This document shows, one piece after another, positions 37,325 to 47,272 of a stretch of 64,000 nt of DNA (position 1 is the stretch's first letter; every line of letters starts with the position of its first letter). The notes below the pieces were generated by a model. The model was not told the origin of the DNA. It saw only the letters and a program-made list of their open reading frames with translations, and searched no databases. The translations under genes were made by a program, and so were the position numbers. This DNA comes from Streptomyces sp. STR69 (GTDB lineage Bacteria > Actinomycetota > Actinomycetes > Streptomycetales > Streptomycetaceae), in NCBI RefSeq assembly GCF_024519455.1, contig NZ_JALJRY010000002.1:269966-333965 (forward strand). Direction: 5' to 3'.

Positions 37325-38887
37325 ATGGCCACCACCTTCGACACCCTGGAACCAGCCCTGTCGGTCCGTCAGGTCCTCGCCCTGGAACGGGTCCTCGCCG
37401 GGGAACCCGAGGTGGTGGCCGGCGCGAGTCAACTCGACCGTGCCGTGCGGTGGGTGCATGTCGCCGAGGCCGCCGACGTCGGCGTGATGCTCACCGGCGG
37501 CGAGATGGTCCTCACCACCGGAGTGCTCCTCGCCGGTGACGAGGGCGCCCAGGCCGAGTACATCCAGTCCCTGCACCGCGCGGAGGCATCCGCCGTCGTG
37601 CTCGGTCTCGGCCGCGCCTTCCCCGCCCCGCCGGACGTGATGCGCCGCGCGGCCGAGCGCTGCGGGCTGCCCATGGTGGTGCTCCACCGGCCCTTCCCCT
37701 TCGCGGAGTTGACGGAAGAGGTCCAATCCCGGCTGGTCCGGCGGAAGTTCGCCGCCGTCAGCCTCTCCGAGGCCGTACGGACCGCGCTCACCGGACTCAT
37801 CACCGGCGGCGCCCCGCTGCAGAGCCTGCTCGACGAGGTCGCCGCGCACAGCGCCTGCCCCGTGGTCGTCACCAACCTCGCCCACCGGGTCCTCGCCACG
37901 GCGGGGGAGCGGTCCGCAGTCGACGACGTGCTGCGCGACTGGGAGCGCATCTCCCGGCAGGCCGGCGGCAGCGAGGGCGACGGCTGGATCCGCGCCGAAC
38001 TGGGCGGACGCGGCGAGCGCTGGGGCCAGATCATGCTGTGCGGCCACCGCGGCGACACCGCCACCGGACGCCTCCTCGCCGACCGCGCCGCCGAGGCCCT
38101 GGTCCTGCACCGCATGCTCGGCGGCTCCGCCCACACCTGGGAGGAACAGTCCGCGCAGAGCCTGCTCACCGACCTGGCGAGCGGCGTCGTACCGGCCCGC
38201 CAACTCCTGCCCCGCGCCCGCGCCGCCGGACTCCCCGTCAACCGGCGCACCTTCGTACCGATGGTCGTACGCGACGGCGACACGGCCCAACTGGACCGAG
38301 TGCTACGGCTGTTGGGGCTGCCCGGACTCGTCGCGGAACTGGCCGACGGCGTCACCGCCGTCCTTCTCAGCCTCCCCCGGGACCAGGACGCGGACGCCCT
38401 CGCCGCGCACTTCGCGAGCCGACTGCGCACCGAGTCCGGGGCGTTGAAGGCGGTGGTGGCCGCCGCCGGTCCGCGCACCGTCTGGGACGACGTGCCCGCC
38501 GGGCTGCGCGAGGCACAGCACGTCGCCGACGCCGTGGCCGACTCCAGCGACGCCCTCGAACTCCCCACCGTCGTACGCCTCAAGGACGTCCATCTGCGCG
38601 GCCTGATCCGGCTGTTGCGGGACGACCCGCAGGTGCAGTCGTTCGCCGAGCGGGAGCTGGACGGGCTGCTGTGCGCGGCCGACGAGGACCTGCTCGCCGT
38701 ACTGCGCACCTATCTGGCCACCGGCCGCAACAAGTCGCGCACCGCTCAGCTCCACCACGTCTCGCGGCCCGCGCTGTACCGCCGACTGGAGGCCATAGAG
38801 GGCCGGCTCGGCGTGGACCTCGACGACTTCGAGCAGGCCGCGTCGGTGCACATCGCGCTCCTCGCGCACGACGCGCAACAGGGGTGA
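37325..38887 (+). CDS. PucR-family transcriptional regulator
   Basis: The protein has 520 residues. The N-terminal PucR domain (about 10-130) starts SVRQVLALERVLAGEPEVVAG. A GGDEF-like middle region and the C-terminal PucR helix-turn-helix (NKSRTAQLHHVSRPALYRRL, near 470) follow. PucR proteins activate purine, hydantoin and pyrimidine catabolism genes in response to nitrogen-cycle metabolites. It sits between the aminotransferase and second nitrilase genes, on the same strand, and a set of direct repeats overlaps its stop codon and fills the next promoter region. Confidence 0.9.
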   Translation: MATTFDTLEPALSVRQVLALERVLAGEPEVVAGASQLDRAVRWVHVAEAADVGVMLTGGEMVLTTGVLLAGDEGAQAEYIQSLHRAEASAVVLGLGRAFPAPPDVMRRAAERCGLPMVVLHRPFPFAELTEEVQSRLVRRKFAAVSLSEAVRTALTGLITGGAPLQSLLDEVAAHSACPVVVTNLAHRVLATAGERSAVDDVLRDWERISRQAGGSEGDGWIRAELGGRGERWGQIMLCGHRGDTATGRLLADRAAEALVLHRMLGGSAHTWEEQSAQSLLTDLASGVVPARQLLPRARAAGLPVNRRTFVPMVVRDGDTAQLDRVLRLLGLPGLVAELADGVTAVLLSLPRDQDADALAAHFASRLRTESGALKAVVAAAGPRTVWDDVPAGLREAQHVADAVADSSDALELPTVVRLKDVHLRGLIRLLRDDPQVQSFAERELDGLLCAADEDLLAVLRTYLATGRNKSRTAQLHHVSRPALYRRLEAIEGRLGVDLDDFEQAASVHIALLAHDAQQG

Positions 38888-38980
38888 AACATGGGACTAC
38901 CTGCGAAAACGGCGGTGAAACATGCGGCCACGACAGGGTGACACCGTGGAACGCCGAGCGTCCGCAGACGTGACACCGTG
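38883..38980 (+). promoter_or_regulatory. Direct-repeat array upstream of the second nitrilase gene
   Basis: Two copies of GGTGAAACATG (38883-38893 and 38914-38924, 31 bp apart) and two of GTGACACCGTG (38938-38948 and 38970-38980, 32 bp apart) share a GTGA(A/C)AC core. The spacing is near three helical turns within each pair. The first copy overlaps the pucR stop codon. The array lies 60-160 bp before the nitrilase start, as expected for activator sites. Confidence 0.55.
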
Positions 38981-39042
38981 CAACTCAAACCGGACTTCAG
39001 GGCTTCCTAAGCTCCTCGCACACCTAGCGACCGGAGGTCCCG

Positions 39043-39885
39043 ATGAGCACAGTGATTCGTGCCGCCCTGTTCCAGACAGCCTGGACGGGCGACAAGGAGT
39101 CCATGATCCAGGTCCACGAGCAGGCGGTCCGCGATGCCGCCGCGCAGGGTGCTCAAGTCCTCTGCTTCCAGGAGCTGTTCTACGGACCGTACTTCTGCCA
39201 GGTCCAGGACAAGGCGTTCTACGAGTACGCCGAGGCGATCCCGGACGGCCCGATCGTCAAGCGCTTCCAGGCGCTCGCCAAGGAACACGGCATCGTCCTG
39301 GTCCTGCCGATGTACGAGGAGGAGCAGCCCGGCGTCCTCTACAACACGGCCGCCGTGATCGACGCGGACGGCTCCTACCTCGGCAAGTACCGCAAGCACC
39401 ACATCCCTCAAGTCCCCGGATTCTGGGAGAAGTTCTACTTCCGCCCGGGCAACAGCGGCTGGCCGATCTTCGACACCAAGGTCGGCAAGATCGGTGTCTA
39501 CATCTGCTACGACCGGCACTTCCCGGAGGGCTGGCGTGCGCTGGGCCTCGCGGGTGCGGAGATCGTCTTCAACCCGTCGGCGACGTCGCGTGGTCTGTCG
39601 GCCTACCTGTGGCAGCTGGAGCAGCCGGCCGCCGCTGCCGCCAACGAGTACTTCGTCGGCGCCATCAACCGGGTCGGTGTCGAGGAGCTCGGCGACAACG
39701 ACTTCTACGGCACGACCTACTTCGTCGACCCGGAGGCCCAGTTCGTCGGCGAGGTGGCCAGCGACAAGGAGCCCGAACTGGTAGTCCGGGACCTGGACTT
39801 GGCGAAGTTGCGAGAGGTCCGCGACCGCTGGCAGTTCTACCGCGACCGCCGCCCGGACGCGTACGGCCCGCTGACCGCACCGTAA
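39043..39885 (+). CDS. Nitrilase-family amidohydrolase 2, beta-ureidopropionase-like
   Basis: The protein has 280 residues, with GGAGG 6 nt before the ATG. It aligns end to end without gaps with the protein encoded at 35172, and the triad occupies the same numbers: Glu44, Lys118 and Cys155. The early loop residues differ (CFQELFYGPY versus GFQEVFNAPY), so the two may prefer different carbamoyl amino acids. It is followed by a repeat-associated hairpin and then dihydropyrimidinase on the same strand. Confidence 0.9.
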   Translation: MSTVIRAALFQTAWTGDKESMIQVHEQAVRDAAAQGAQVLCFQELFYGPYFCQVQDKAFYEYAEAIPDGPIVKRFQALAKEHGIVLVLPMYEEEQPGVLYNTAAVIDADGSYLGKYRKHHIPQVPGFWEKFYFRPGNSGWPIFDTKVGKIGVYICYDRHFPEGWRALGLAGAEIVFNPSATSRGLSAYLWQLEQPAAAAANEYFVGAINRVGVEELGDNDFYGTTYFVDPEAQFVGEVASDKEPELVVRDLDLAKLREVRDRWQFYRDRRPDAYGPLTAP

Positions 39886-39894
39886 AGAACGCAA

Positions 39895-39948
39895 GCATCC
39901 CCGCGCCCCGATGGAGGGCGCAGCCCTCCCACAGGGGCGCGGGGATGC
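39895..39948 (+). terminator. Long nested hairpin after the second nitrilase gene
   Basis: A 15-bp perfect stem (39895-39909 with 39934-39948) encloses a second 7-bp hairpin GGAGGGC-GCA-GCCCTCC (39913-39929). It forms the left half of repeat copy B and probably terminates or attenuates transcription between the nitrilase and dihydropyrimidinase genes. Confidence 0.7.
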
Positions 39949-40003
39949 GTCCATCGGCGGCTTCGCCGCGGGGCGCGCCCAGCCCCCACAGACCCGCACC
40001 AGA
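39895..40003 (+). repeat. Dispersed intergenic repeat, copy B
   Basis: After the long hairpin comes the tail with GGCGGCTTCGCCGCGGGGCG, then CCAGCCCCCACAGACCCGCACC, clearly related to copies A and C. The whole spacer of 142 bp before dihydropyrimidinase is made of it. Confidence 0.7.
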
Positions 40004-40027
40004 CCACAATCCAGCGGAGTCAAAACA

Positions 40028-41431
40028 ATGAGCACCCGTACCGTCATCCGCGGCGGCCTAGTCATCACCGCGTCCGACGAACTCCACGCCGACGTCCTGA
40101 TCGAGGACGGCCGAATCGCCGCCCTCGCCACCTCCGGCACCACCGTCGCCGAGGGCTGGACCGCCGAGCGGGTCATCGACGCCACCGGGAAGTACGTCAT
40201 CCCGGGCGGGGTCGACGCCCACACCCACATGGAGATGCCGTTCGGCGGCACCAAGGCCGCCGACACCTTCGAGACCGGCACCCGGGCCGCCGCCTGGGGC
40301 GGTACGACGACCATCGTCGACTTCGCGATCCAGAGCGTCGGCGGAGCCCTCCGCGAGGGCCTCGACGCCTGGCACGCCAAGGCCGAGGGCAACTGCGCCA
40401 TCGACTACGGCTTCCACATGATCGTCTCCGACGTCAACGAGGACACCCTCAAGGAGATGGACCTGCTGGTGGAGGAGGGCGTCACCTCCTTCAAGCAGTT
40501 CATGGCCTACCCGGGCGTCTTCTACAGCGACGACGGCCAGATCCTGCGCGCCATGCAACGCGCCGCCGACAACGGCGGGTTGATCATGATGCACGCCGAG
40601 AACGGCATCGCGATCGACGTCCTCGTCGAGCAGGCGCTCGCCCGCGGCGAGACCGACCCCCGCTACCACGGCGAGGTCCGCAAGGCCCTCCTCGAAGCCG
40701 AGGCCACCCACCGCGCGATCAAGCTCGCGCAGGTCGCCGGAGCACCCCTGTACGTCGTGCACGTCTCCGCGATGGAGGCGGTCGCCGAGCTGGCCAAGGC
40801 GCGCGACGAGGGCCTGCCCGTCTTCGGCGAGACCTGTCCGCAGTACCTGTTCCTCTCCACCGACAACCTCGCCGAGCCCGACTTCGAGGGCGCGAAGTAC
40901 GTGTGCAGCACGCCGCTGCGCCCCAAGGACCACCAGGCCAAGCTCTGGCAGGGCCTGCGCACCAACGACCTCCAGGTGGTCTCCACCGACCACTGCCCCT
41001 TCTGCTTCGTGGGTCAGAAGGAGCTCGGCCGGGGCGACTTCTCGAAGATCCCCAACGGCATGCCGGGCGTCGAGAACCGCATGGACCTGCTCCACCAGGG
41101 CGTCGTCGACGGGCACATCAGCCGCCGCCGCTGGATCGAGATCGCCTGCGCCTCCCCGGCGCGGATGTTCGGCCTCTACCCGAAGAAGGGCACCATCGCC
41201 CCGGGCGCCGACGCCGACGTGGTCATCTACGACCCGACGGCCGAGCAGATCGTCTCCGCCGAGACGCACCACATGAACGTCGACTACTCGGCGTACGAGG
41301 GCAAGCGCCTCACCGGCCGCGTCGAGACCGTCCTCTCGCGCGGCGAACTCGTCATCACCGAGCGGGAGTACACCGGGCACGCGGGCCACGGCGTCTACAC
41401 CCCGCGCTCCACCAGTCAGTACCTCAACTAG
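40028..41431 (+). CDS. hydA: Dihydropyrimidinase (D-hydantoinase)
   Basis: The protein has 467 residues, the normal length. The amidohydrolase metal centre is complete: His65 and His67 in DAHTHME, carboxylated Lys156 in TSFKQFMAY, His in MMHAEN and VVHVSA, and the Asp in VSTDHCPF. It reversibly opens dihydrouracil, dihydrothymine or 5-substituted hydantoins to N-carbamoyl amino acids, which the nitrilases then hydrolyse. The gene is followed 11 bp later by the LLM oxidoreductase gene. No PydA/PydB-type dehydrogenase gene is found in the window. Confidence 0.93.
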   Translation: MSTRTVIRGGLVITASDELHADVLIEDGRIAALATSGTTVAEGWTAERVIDATGKYVIPGGVDAHTHMEMPFGGTKAADTFETGTRAAAWGGTTTIVDFAIQSVGGALREGLDAWHAKAEGNCAIDYGFHMIVSDVNEDTLKEMDLLVEEGVTSFKQFMAYPGVFYSDDGQILRAMQRAADNGGLIMMHAENGIAIDVLVEQALARGETDPRYHGEVRKALLEAEATHRAIKLAQVAGAPLYVVHVSAMEAVAELAKARDEGLPVFGETCPQYLFLSTDNLAEPDFEGAKYVCSTPLRPKDHQAKLWQGLRTNDLQVVSTDHCPFCFVGQKELGRGDFSKIPNGMPGVENRMDLLHQGVVDGHISRRRWIEIACASPARMFGLYPKKGTIAPGADADVVIYDPTAEQIVSAETHHMNVDYSAYEGKRLTGRVETVLSRGELVITEREYTGHAGHGVYTPRSTSQYLN

Positions 41432-41442
41432 GAGTGGCGCAC

Positions 41443-42462
41443 ATGGACTTCGGACTCGTCCTGCAGACCGACCCGCCGGCCTCGCGGGTCATCAGCCTGA
41501 TGAAGCGCGCCGAGCGCAACGGCTTCACCTACGGCTGGACCTTCGACTCCGCCGTGCTGTGGCAGGAGCCGTTCGTGATCTACAGTCAGATCCTGGCCAA
41601 CACCACGAAGTTGACGGTCGGCCCGATGGTCACCAACCCGGGCACCCGCACCTGGGAGGTCACCGCCTCCACCTTCGCCACCCTGAACGACATGTTCGGC
41701 AACCGCACCGTCTGCGGCATCGGCCGCGGCGACTCCGCGATGCGCGTGGCGGGCCGTACCCCGAACACGCTCGCCCGGATCAGCGAGGCCATGAAGGTCA
41801 TCAGGGCGCTCGGCTCCGGCCAGGAGGCGGACCTCGGCGGCACGGTCATCAAGTTCCCCTGGGCCAAGGAGGACGCCCAACTCCCGGTCTGGATGGCCGC
41901 GTACGGCCCCAAGGCCCTGAAGATGACCGGCGAGGAGGCCGACGGCTTCATCCTCCAGCTCTCCGACCTCTACCTCACCGAATACATGGTGAAGGCGGTC
42001 AAGGACGCGGCCGTCGCCGCCGGCCGCGACCCGTCCGAGGTCAAGATCTGCGTCGCCGCCCCGGCCTACGTCACCGAGGACGACTCGCCCGAGGCGCTCG
42101 CCCACGCCCGCGACCAATGTCGCTGGTTCGGCGGCATGGTCGGCAACCACGTCGCCGACCTCGTCTCCAAGTACGGCGAGCACTCCGCCGCCGTACCCGA
42201 GGAACTCACGGACTACATCAAGGCCCGTGAGGGGTACGACTATTCGCATCACGGCCGTGCCGACAACCCCGACACCGCCTTCGTGCCCGACGAGATCGTC
42301 GACCGGTTCTGCATCATCGGATCGGCCGAGAAGCAGATCGAAAAGCTCAACGCCCTGCGTGAGCTGGGCGTCGACCAGTTCGCCGTCTACGACATGCACG
42401 ACGCGCAGGAGGCCACGATCGACGCCTACGGGTCGAAGGTGATCCCGGCCGTCAACGGCTGA
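41443..42462 (+). CDS. F420-type LLM-class oxidoreductase (TIGR03842-like)
   Basis: The protein has 339 residues, with AGGAG before the ATG. It is a luciferase-like TIM-barrel protein: MDFGLVLQTDPPA start, YGWTFDSAVLWQEPF, VGPMVTNPGTR and GIGRGDSAMR. I recognise the family as the one regularly encoded beside hydantoinases in actinobacteria and annotated as F420-dependent. The tight position after hydA implies a role in pyrimidine or hydantoin metabolism. It could supply the reduction of the pyrimidine ring before opening, using reduced F420; an oxidative, RutA-like role with FMN is the alternative. Neither is shown by the sequence alone. Confidence 0.87.
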   Translation: MDFGLVLQTDPPASRVISLMKRAERNGFTYGWTFDSAVLWQEPFVIYSQILANTTKLTVGPMVTNPGTRTWEVTASTFATLNDMFGNRTVCGIGRGDSAMRVAGRTPNTLARISEAMKVIRALGSGQEADLGGTVIKFPWAKEDAQLPVWMAAYGPKALKMTGEEADGFILQLSDLYLTEYMVKAVKDAAVAAGRDPSEVKICVAAPAYVTEDDSPEALAHARDQCRWFGGMVGNHVADLVSKYGEHSAAVPEELTDYIKAREGYDYSHHGRADNPDTAFVPDEIVDRFCIIGSAEKQIEKLNALRELGVDQFAVYDMHDAQEATIDAYGSKVIPAVNG

Positions 42463-42510
42463 CGTACCCCCGCACCACCGCTCAACTCCCCGTCCCCCCA
42501 CTCCAGTTCT

Positions 42511-42538
42511 CCCCCTCCCCACCGTCCTGGGGAGGGGG
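42511..42538 (+). terminator. Hairpin between the LLM oxidoreductase and the permease gene
   Basis: CCCCCTCCCC (42511-42520) and GGGGAGGGGG (42529-42538) form a perfect 10-bp stem with an 8-nt loop, 49 nt after the oxidoreductase stop and 52 nt before the permease ATG. It may end or reduce read-through into the transporter gene. Confidence 0.6.
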
Positions 42539-42590
42539 ACCGGAGCCTCCGCACGGCCTTTCCGGACCCACCTCATTGATTGGCCTGCCC

Positions 42591-44138
<1,548 letters not shown>

Positions 44139-44151
44139 GACTCGTCGTGTC

Positions 44152-44187
44152 GGAGGGCGCCGGGGCTAGCTGGCCTTGGCGCCCTCC
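44152..44187. terminator. Bidirectional hairpin terminator at 44.15 kb
   Basis: A perfect 10-bp stem GGAGGGCGCC/GGCGCCCTCC with a 16-nt loop lies between the permease and the convergent exported-protein gene and runs into the latter's last codons. Confidence 0.65.
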
Positions 44188-44903
44188 AGCGCGGTCACCG
44201 CTTCCTTCGCGGCCTTGATCGCGCCCTTGTTGATGACGTCCGTGCTCGGCGCCTTCTTGTTCTCGAAGTCGCTGCCGTTGTACGTGATGGTCACCAGCGC
44301 GTTGCCCGCGCGGACGACGACCGTGCCCTCACGCGTCTGCTGCTTGTCCTCTGTGGTGAGGTTCACGATGGAGTAGGCCGAGTCACCGAGCCCGGGCACC
44401 ACCCCGCCGCCGCTCTTCTCCGTAGTGGTCTCGGTGTACGACTTTTTTGCCGCTTCGTCCGATTCCGTGATCTCGTACGACACGTCGAGCCAGCGGTAGT
44501 CGTACCCCTTGAGCGCGTTCCACGAGCAGGTGCGGCGCACCTTCGTGTCCGTCGACGGGATCTCCTTGCCGGCCGTCTTCGCGCCCGGCACCAGTGACTT
44601 GAGCGTCGCCGCCGTCACACTTCCGCACGGGGCGGGGGACGTGGAATACGTCTTGACCACGGGTGCCGTCGACGGGGCCGAGGCCCCGGACGAGGAGTCG
44701 GACTCGGGCGTCGCCTTGTGATCGGCGGTCGTCGTCGCGGCGAACGGACCGGACGTCAGGGCCCAGCCCATCGCGGCGAGCACGACGACCGGCGACAGAC
44801 GCGCGGTGAGAGCGAGCGGCAGAGGTAGAGAACGCAAGTCGCACTTCTCGTGGGGGAAGGGTGCGGAGCGGGTCCGCACTGCGGACGGGAACGTCAGTGT
44901 CAC
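44166..44903 (-). CDS. Exported/membrane-anchored protein, DUF3558-like
   Basis: The protein has 245 residues from a GTG with GGGAG upstream. After a 35-residue basic lead, one hydrophobic segment (about 37-58) ends at a Ser/Thr/Ala-rich linker. The extracytoplasmic domain contains APCGSVTAATLKSLVPG and RRTCSWNALKGYDYRWLDVSY, with Cys pairs and a Trp resembling the DUF3558 lipoprotein domain. There is no clear lipobox, so a signal-anchor is more likely. The start is not certain, as the basic lead is unusually long. The function is unknown. Confidence 0.65.
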   Translation of the reverse strand: MTLTFPSAVRTRSAPFPHEKCDLRSLPLPLALTARLSPVVVLAAMGWALTSGPFAATTTADHKATPESDSSSGASAPSTAPVVKTYSTSPAPCGSVTAATLKSLVPGAKTAGKEIPSTDTKVRRTCSWNALKGYDYRWLDVSYEITESDEAAKKSYTETTTEKSGGGVVPGLGDSAYSIVNLTTEDKQQTREGTVVVRAGNALVTITYNGSDFENKKAPSTDVINKGAIKAAKEAVTALEGAKAS

Positions 44904-45000
44904 ATGACTCCCTGTGAGGCGGAAGTATGAACTCGCTCCGTGCCTGTGCGGTGACAGTGCCTGACTGTGGACGCGTTGTGTGTCCTCTTATGTCCACCGG

Positions 45001-45990
45001 TCAGGTGTGAGCGGCGGGCACACGCATCGTTGTCTCGACCCGTTCGACGGCGGCGAACGCCCCGTACGCGATCAGCCGCACCAGACTCGCGTCCGTGTGC
45101 CCGCGCCAGGCGGCCACGTCCTCCTCGGTGATCCGGTACGGCGCGAGCGCCGCCAGTACCGCCAGGCGCGCCGCCGGCCGCTCCCGCCGGTTCGGGAAGC
45201 CGCGCAGCACGACCGGCGGATGCCCCCCGTCCCAGGCCCACAGCGTCTCCCGTACGAGGGTCAGGTCGTCCGTGTCGAGCAGATCCGCGCCCGCGAGCAC
45301 CGCTGTGCGCAGGGCGTCGTAGGCCGGGCCCACCGGGGTTCCGGCCGCCCAGTCCGGGCCGGGGCCCGGCGCGTCGAGCAGGGGGAGCGCCGCTCCCGGT
45401 ACGGCGCTGCGGCGCACGGTGCGGGCCACGCTGCGGCCGGCGAGGCTGCGTACGGCCCGGAACCGCTGGGCGTTGCCCGGCAGGAGCTGTTCGGTCAGCA
45501 GGCCCGACACGATGCGGTTGATGAAGTGGAAGGCGAGAGCGGTGCCCAGGTAGGCGGGCGCCTGCTCGGCGGGATAGGGGTACGGCGTCAGGGTCGCGCC
45601 CGGGACACGCGTCCGGCGGCCCCAGTCGAGCACGCGCGCGTGCTCCTCGTTCTCCGGTGTGCCGCCGCGCGCCAGGTGCTCGGCGAGGGCGTGGTCGCCG
45701 GTGGCGTGCAGCAGGACGGTGTGCGCGTCCGCGCAGAACGGGCACTTGTTGGCGAGCGAGACCCCGAGGGCGGCCAGCTCCTTGCCGGTGCGGCTGCCGT
45801 CGCCCGCGATCAGCGACTCCCGCATCAACGCCCAGGCGGGCGCCAGGAGTTCGGGCACGGAGGACAGGACCACGAAGGTCGGGGGCCGCTCTATCCCGAA
45901 GTCGACGGCGATCTGCTCGAAGACCTCGGCGGTGCGGCCCGTGGCGGACTTCGGCGACGGGGGCAGGGTGTGACGGAAGGGTGTGGGCAT
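45001..45990 (-). CDS. AhpD-like/carboxymuconolactone decarboxylase-fold protein
   Basis: The protein has 329 residues. It carries the redox motif of AhpD-type alkylhydroperoxidases: Cys83-x-x-Cys86-x3-His90 in NKCPFCADAH. The rest is helical, with length nearly twice that of single-domain AhpD. The second half lacks a second CxxC motif. It probably acts as a peroxidase or disulfide reductase in the cytoplasm. It is divergent from the following two-component pair; an unusual C-terminal part (DLTLVRETLWAWDGGHPPVVL) is conserved-looking but unassigned. Confidence 0.8.
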   Translation of the reverse strand: MPTPFRHTLPPSPKSATGRTAEVFEQIAVDFGIERPPTFVVLSSVPELLAPAWALMRESLIAGDGSRTGKELAALGVSLANKCPFCADAHTVLLHATGDHALAEHLARGGTPENEEHARVLDWGRRTRVPGATLTPYPYPAEQAPAYLGTALAFHFINRIVSGLLTEQLLPGNAQRFRAVRSLAGRSVARTVRRSAVPGAALPLLDAPGPGPDWAAGTPVGPAYDALRTAVLAGADLLDTDDLTLVRETLWAWDGGHPPVVLRGFPNRRERPAARLAVLAALAPYRITEEDVAAWRGHTDASLVRLIAYGAFAAVERVETTMRVPAAHT

Positions 45991-46156
45991 GGCAGCAGCG
46001 TGCGCTGCCCGGGTGCCCCCGGTCGTCGTACGGCCGAAGGGAGTTGACGCTGCGTCGGCCGGGTGGCGCAGGCCCGGGAAGTACTGCGTGGGGAGTAGTC
46101 CAGGAGTTGTCCACAGGGCTGACGCCTGCGTCGGCGCGGCGGTCTACTGTGCGGTC

Positions 46157-47272
46157 ATGAGCGGGTACCCGGTCGATGTGACCCCACGCAGGCGCCTCGC
46201 CGACGCTTCCCTCGCGGTCGTGATCGGCGCCCTCGTCATGACCGTCGCCGCCTTCGACGCGGACACGACCACCGTCGACTACGCGCTGGTCGCGCTCGCC
46301 TCGGTGGCCCTGGCGTTCTACCAGACGGCTCCGCGCGCGGTCCTCGCCGTGGCCACGGCGGGGGAGGCGGCCTACGTCCTGCACGCCCACCCGGGGCCGG
46401 TCGCCGGTCTGCCCGTGCTCGCCGCCATGCACACGGCGGCCCGCGCGGGACACCGCGGTTGGGCGGCCGGGGCGGGCGGGCTGTTCCTGGCCGCGTACTT
46501 CGCGACGGGACCCACGACCCAGCAGGTGGTCGAGCGGACCGCGCTCATCGCCGGCTGGTTCCTGTGCGCGGTGGTCACCGGCCTGGCCGACCGCAACTGG
46601 CAGGCGTATCTGCGGCAGACCGAACAGCGCGCCCTGGAGGCCGAACGCACCCGCGAGGAGGTCGCGTTGCGCCGCGCGGGCGAGGAACGCCTGCGGATAG
46701 CGCGGGAGTTGCACGACTCCCTCACCCACAGCATCTCGATCGTCAAGCTCCAGGCGGGCGTCGCCGTCCACCTGGCCCGCAAGCGCGGCGAGGAGGTGCC
46801 GCCCGCGCTGCTCGCCATCCAGGAGGCGGGCGGCGAGGCGATGCGGGAGCTGCGGGCCACCCTGGAGATCCTGCGCACCACCGAGGAGCCCACCGGCACC
46901 CCCGAGCTGCTCGTCGAGCGGGCCTGCGCGGCCGGCCTCGCCGTCGAACTCGCGGTGACGGGCGAGGAGCGCCCCCTCGCGGCGACGGTCGACCGCGCGG
47001 TGTACCGCATCGTCCAGGAGGCCCTGACCAACGCGGCCCGGCACGCGGGCCCGGCCAAGGTCAGCGTCCAACTCGACTACGGCGACGACGACTTGACGAT
47101 ACGCGTGGAGGACGACGGGGCGGCCGACCCCGGCTGCCCGCCGAAGCCCGGCATCGGCCTCACCGGCATGCGCGAGCGCGTCACGGCCTTGGGCGGCACC
47201 CTGCACACCGCCCCGCGCGCGGAGGGCGGCTTCGCGGTACAGGCCGAACTGCCACTGGGGGAGGCGGGATGA
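46157..47272 (+). CDS. Sensor histidine kinase 2 (HisKA_3 type)
   Basis: The protein has 371 residues from the ATG at 46157; TACTGT at 46145-46150 is a likely -10 and the mRNA may be leaderless. About five membrane segments fill residues 18-143. The phosphoacceptor motif ARELHDSLTHSIS places the acceptor at His186. The HATPase part has EALTNAARHAGP and the G-box GIGLTGMRERV. It overlaps its response-regulator gene by 4 nt. The stimulus is unknown. Confidence 0.92.
   Translation: MSGYPVDVTPRRRLADASLAVVIGALVMTVAAFDADTTTVDYALVALASVALAFYQTAPRAVLAVATAGEAAYVLHAHPGPVAGLPVLAAMHTAARAGHRGWAAGAGGLFLAAYFATGPTTQQVVERTALIAGWFLCAVVTGLADRNWQAYLRQTEQRALEAERTREEVALRRAGEERLRIARELHDSLTHSISIVKLQAGVAVHLARKRGEEVPPALLAIQEAGGEAMRELRATLEILRTTEEPTGTPELLVERACAAGLAVELAVTGEERPLAATVDRAVYRIVQEALTNAARHAGPAKVSVQLDYGDDDLTIRVEDDGAADPGCPPKPGIGLTGMRERVTALGGTLHTAPRAEGGFAVQAELPLGEAG

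Noticed and set aside
35990..38290. Minus-strand open frame of about 766 codons opposite the aminotransferase and PucR genes
   Set aside because: It is a shadow frame rich in Gly/Val/His/Gln; both sense proteins have full family motifs.
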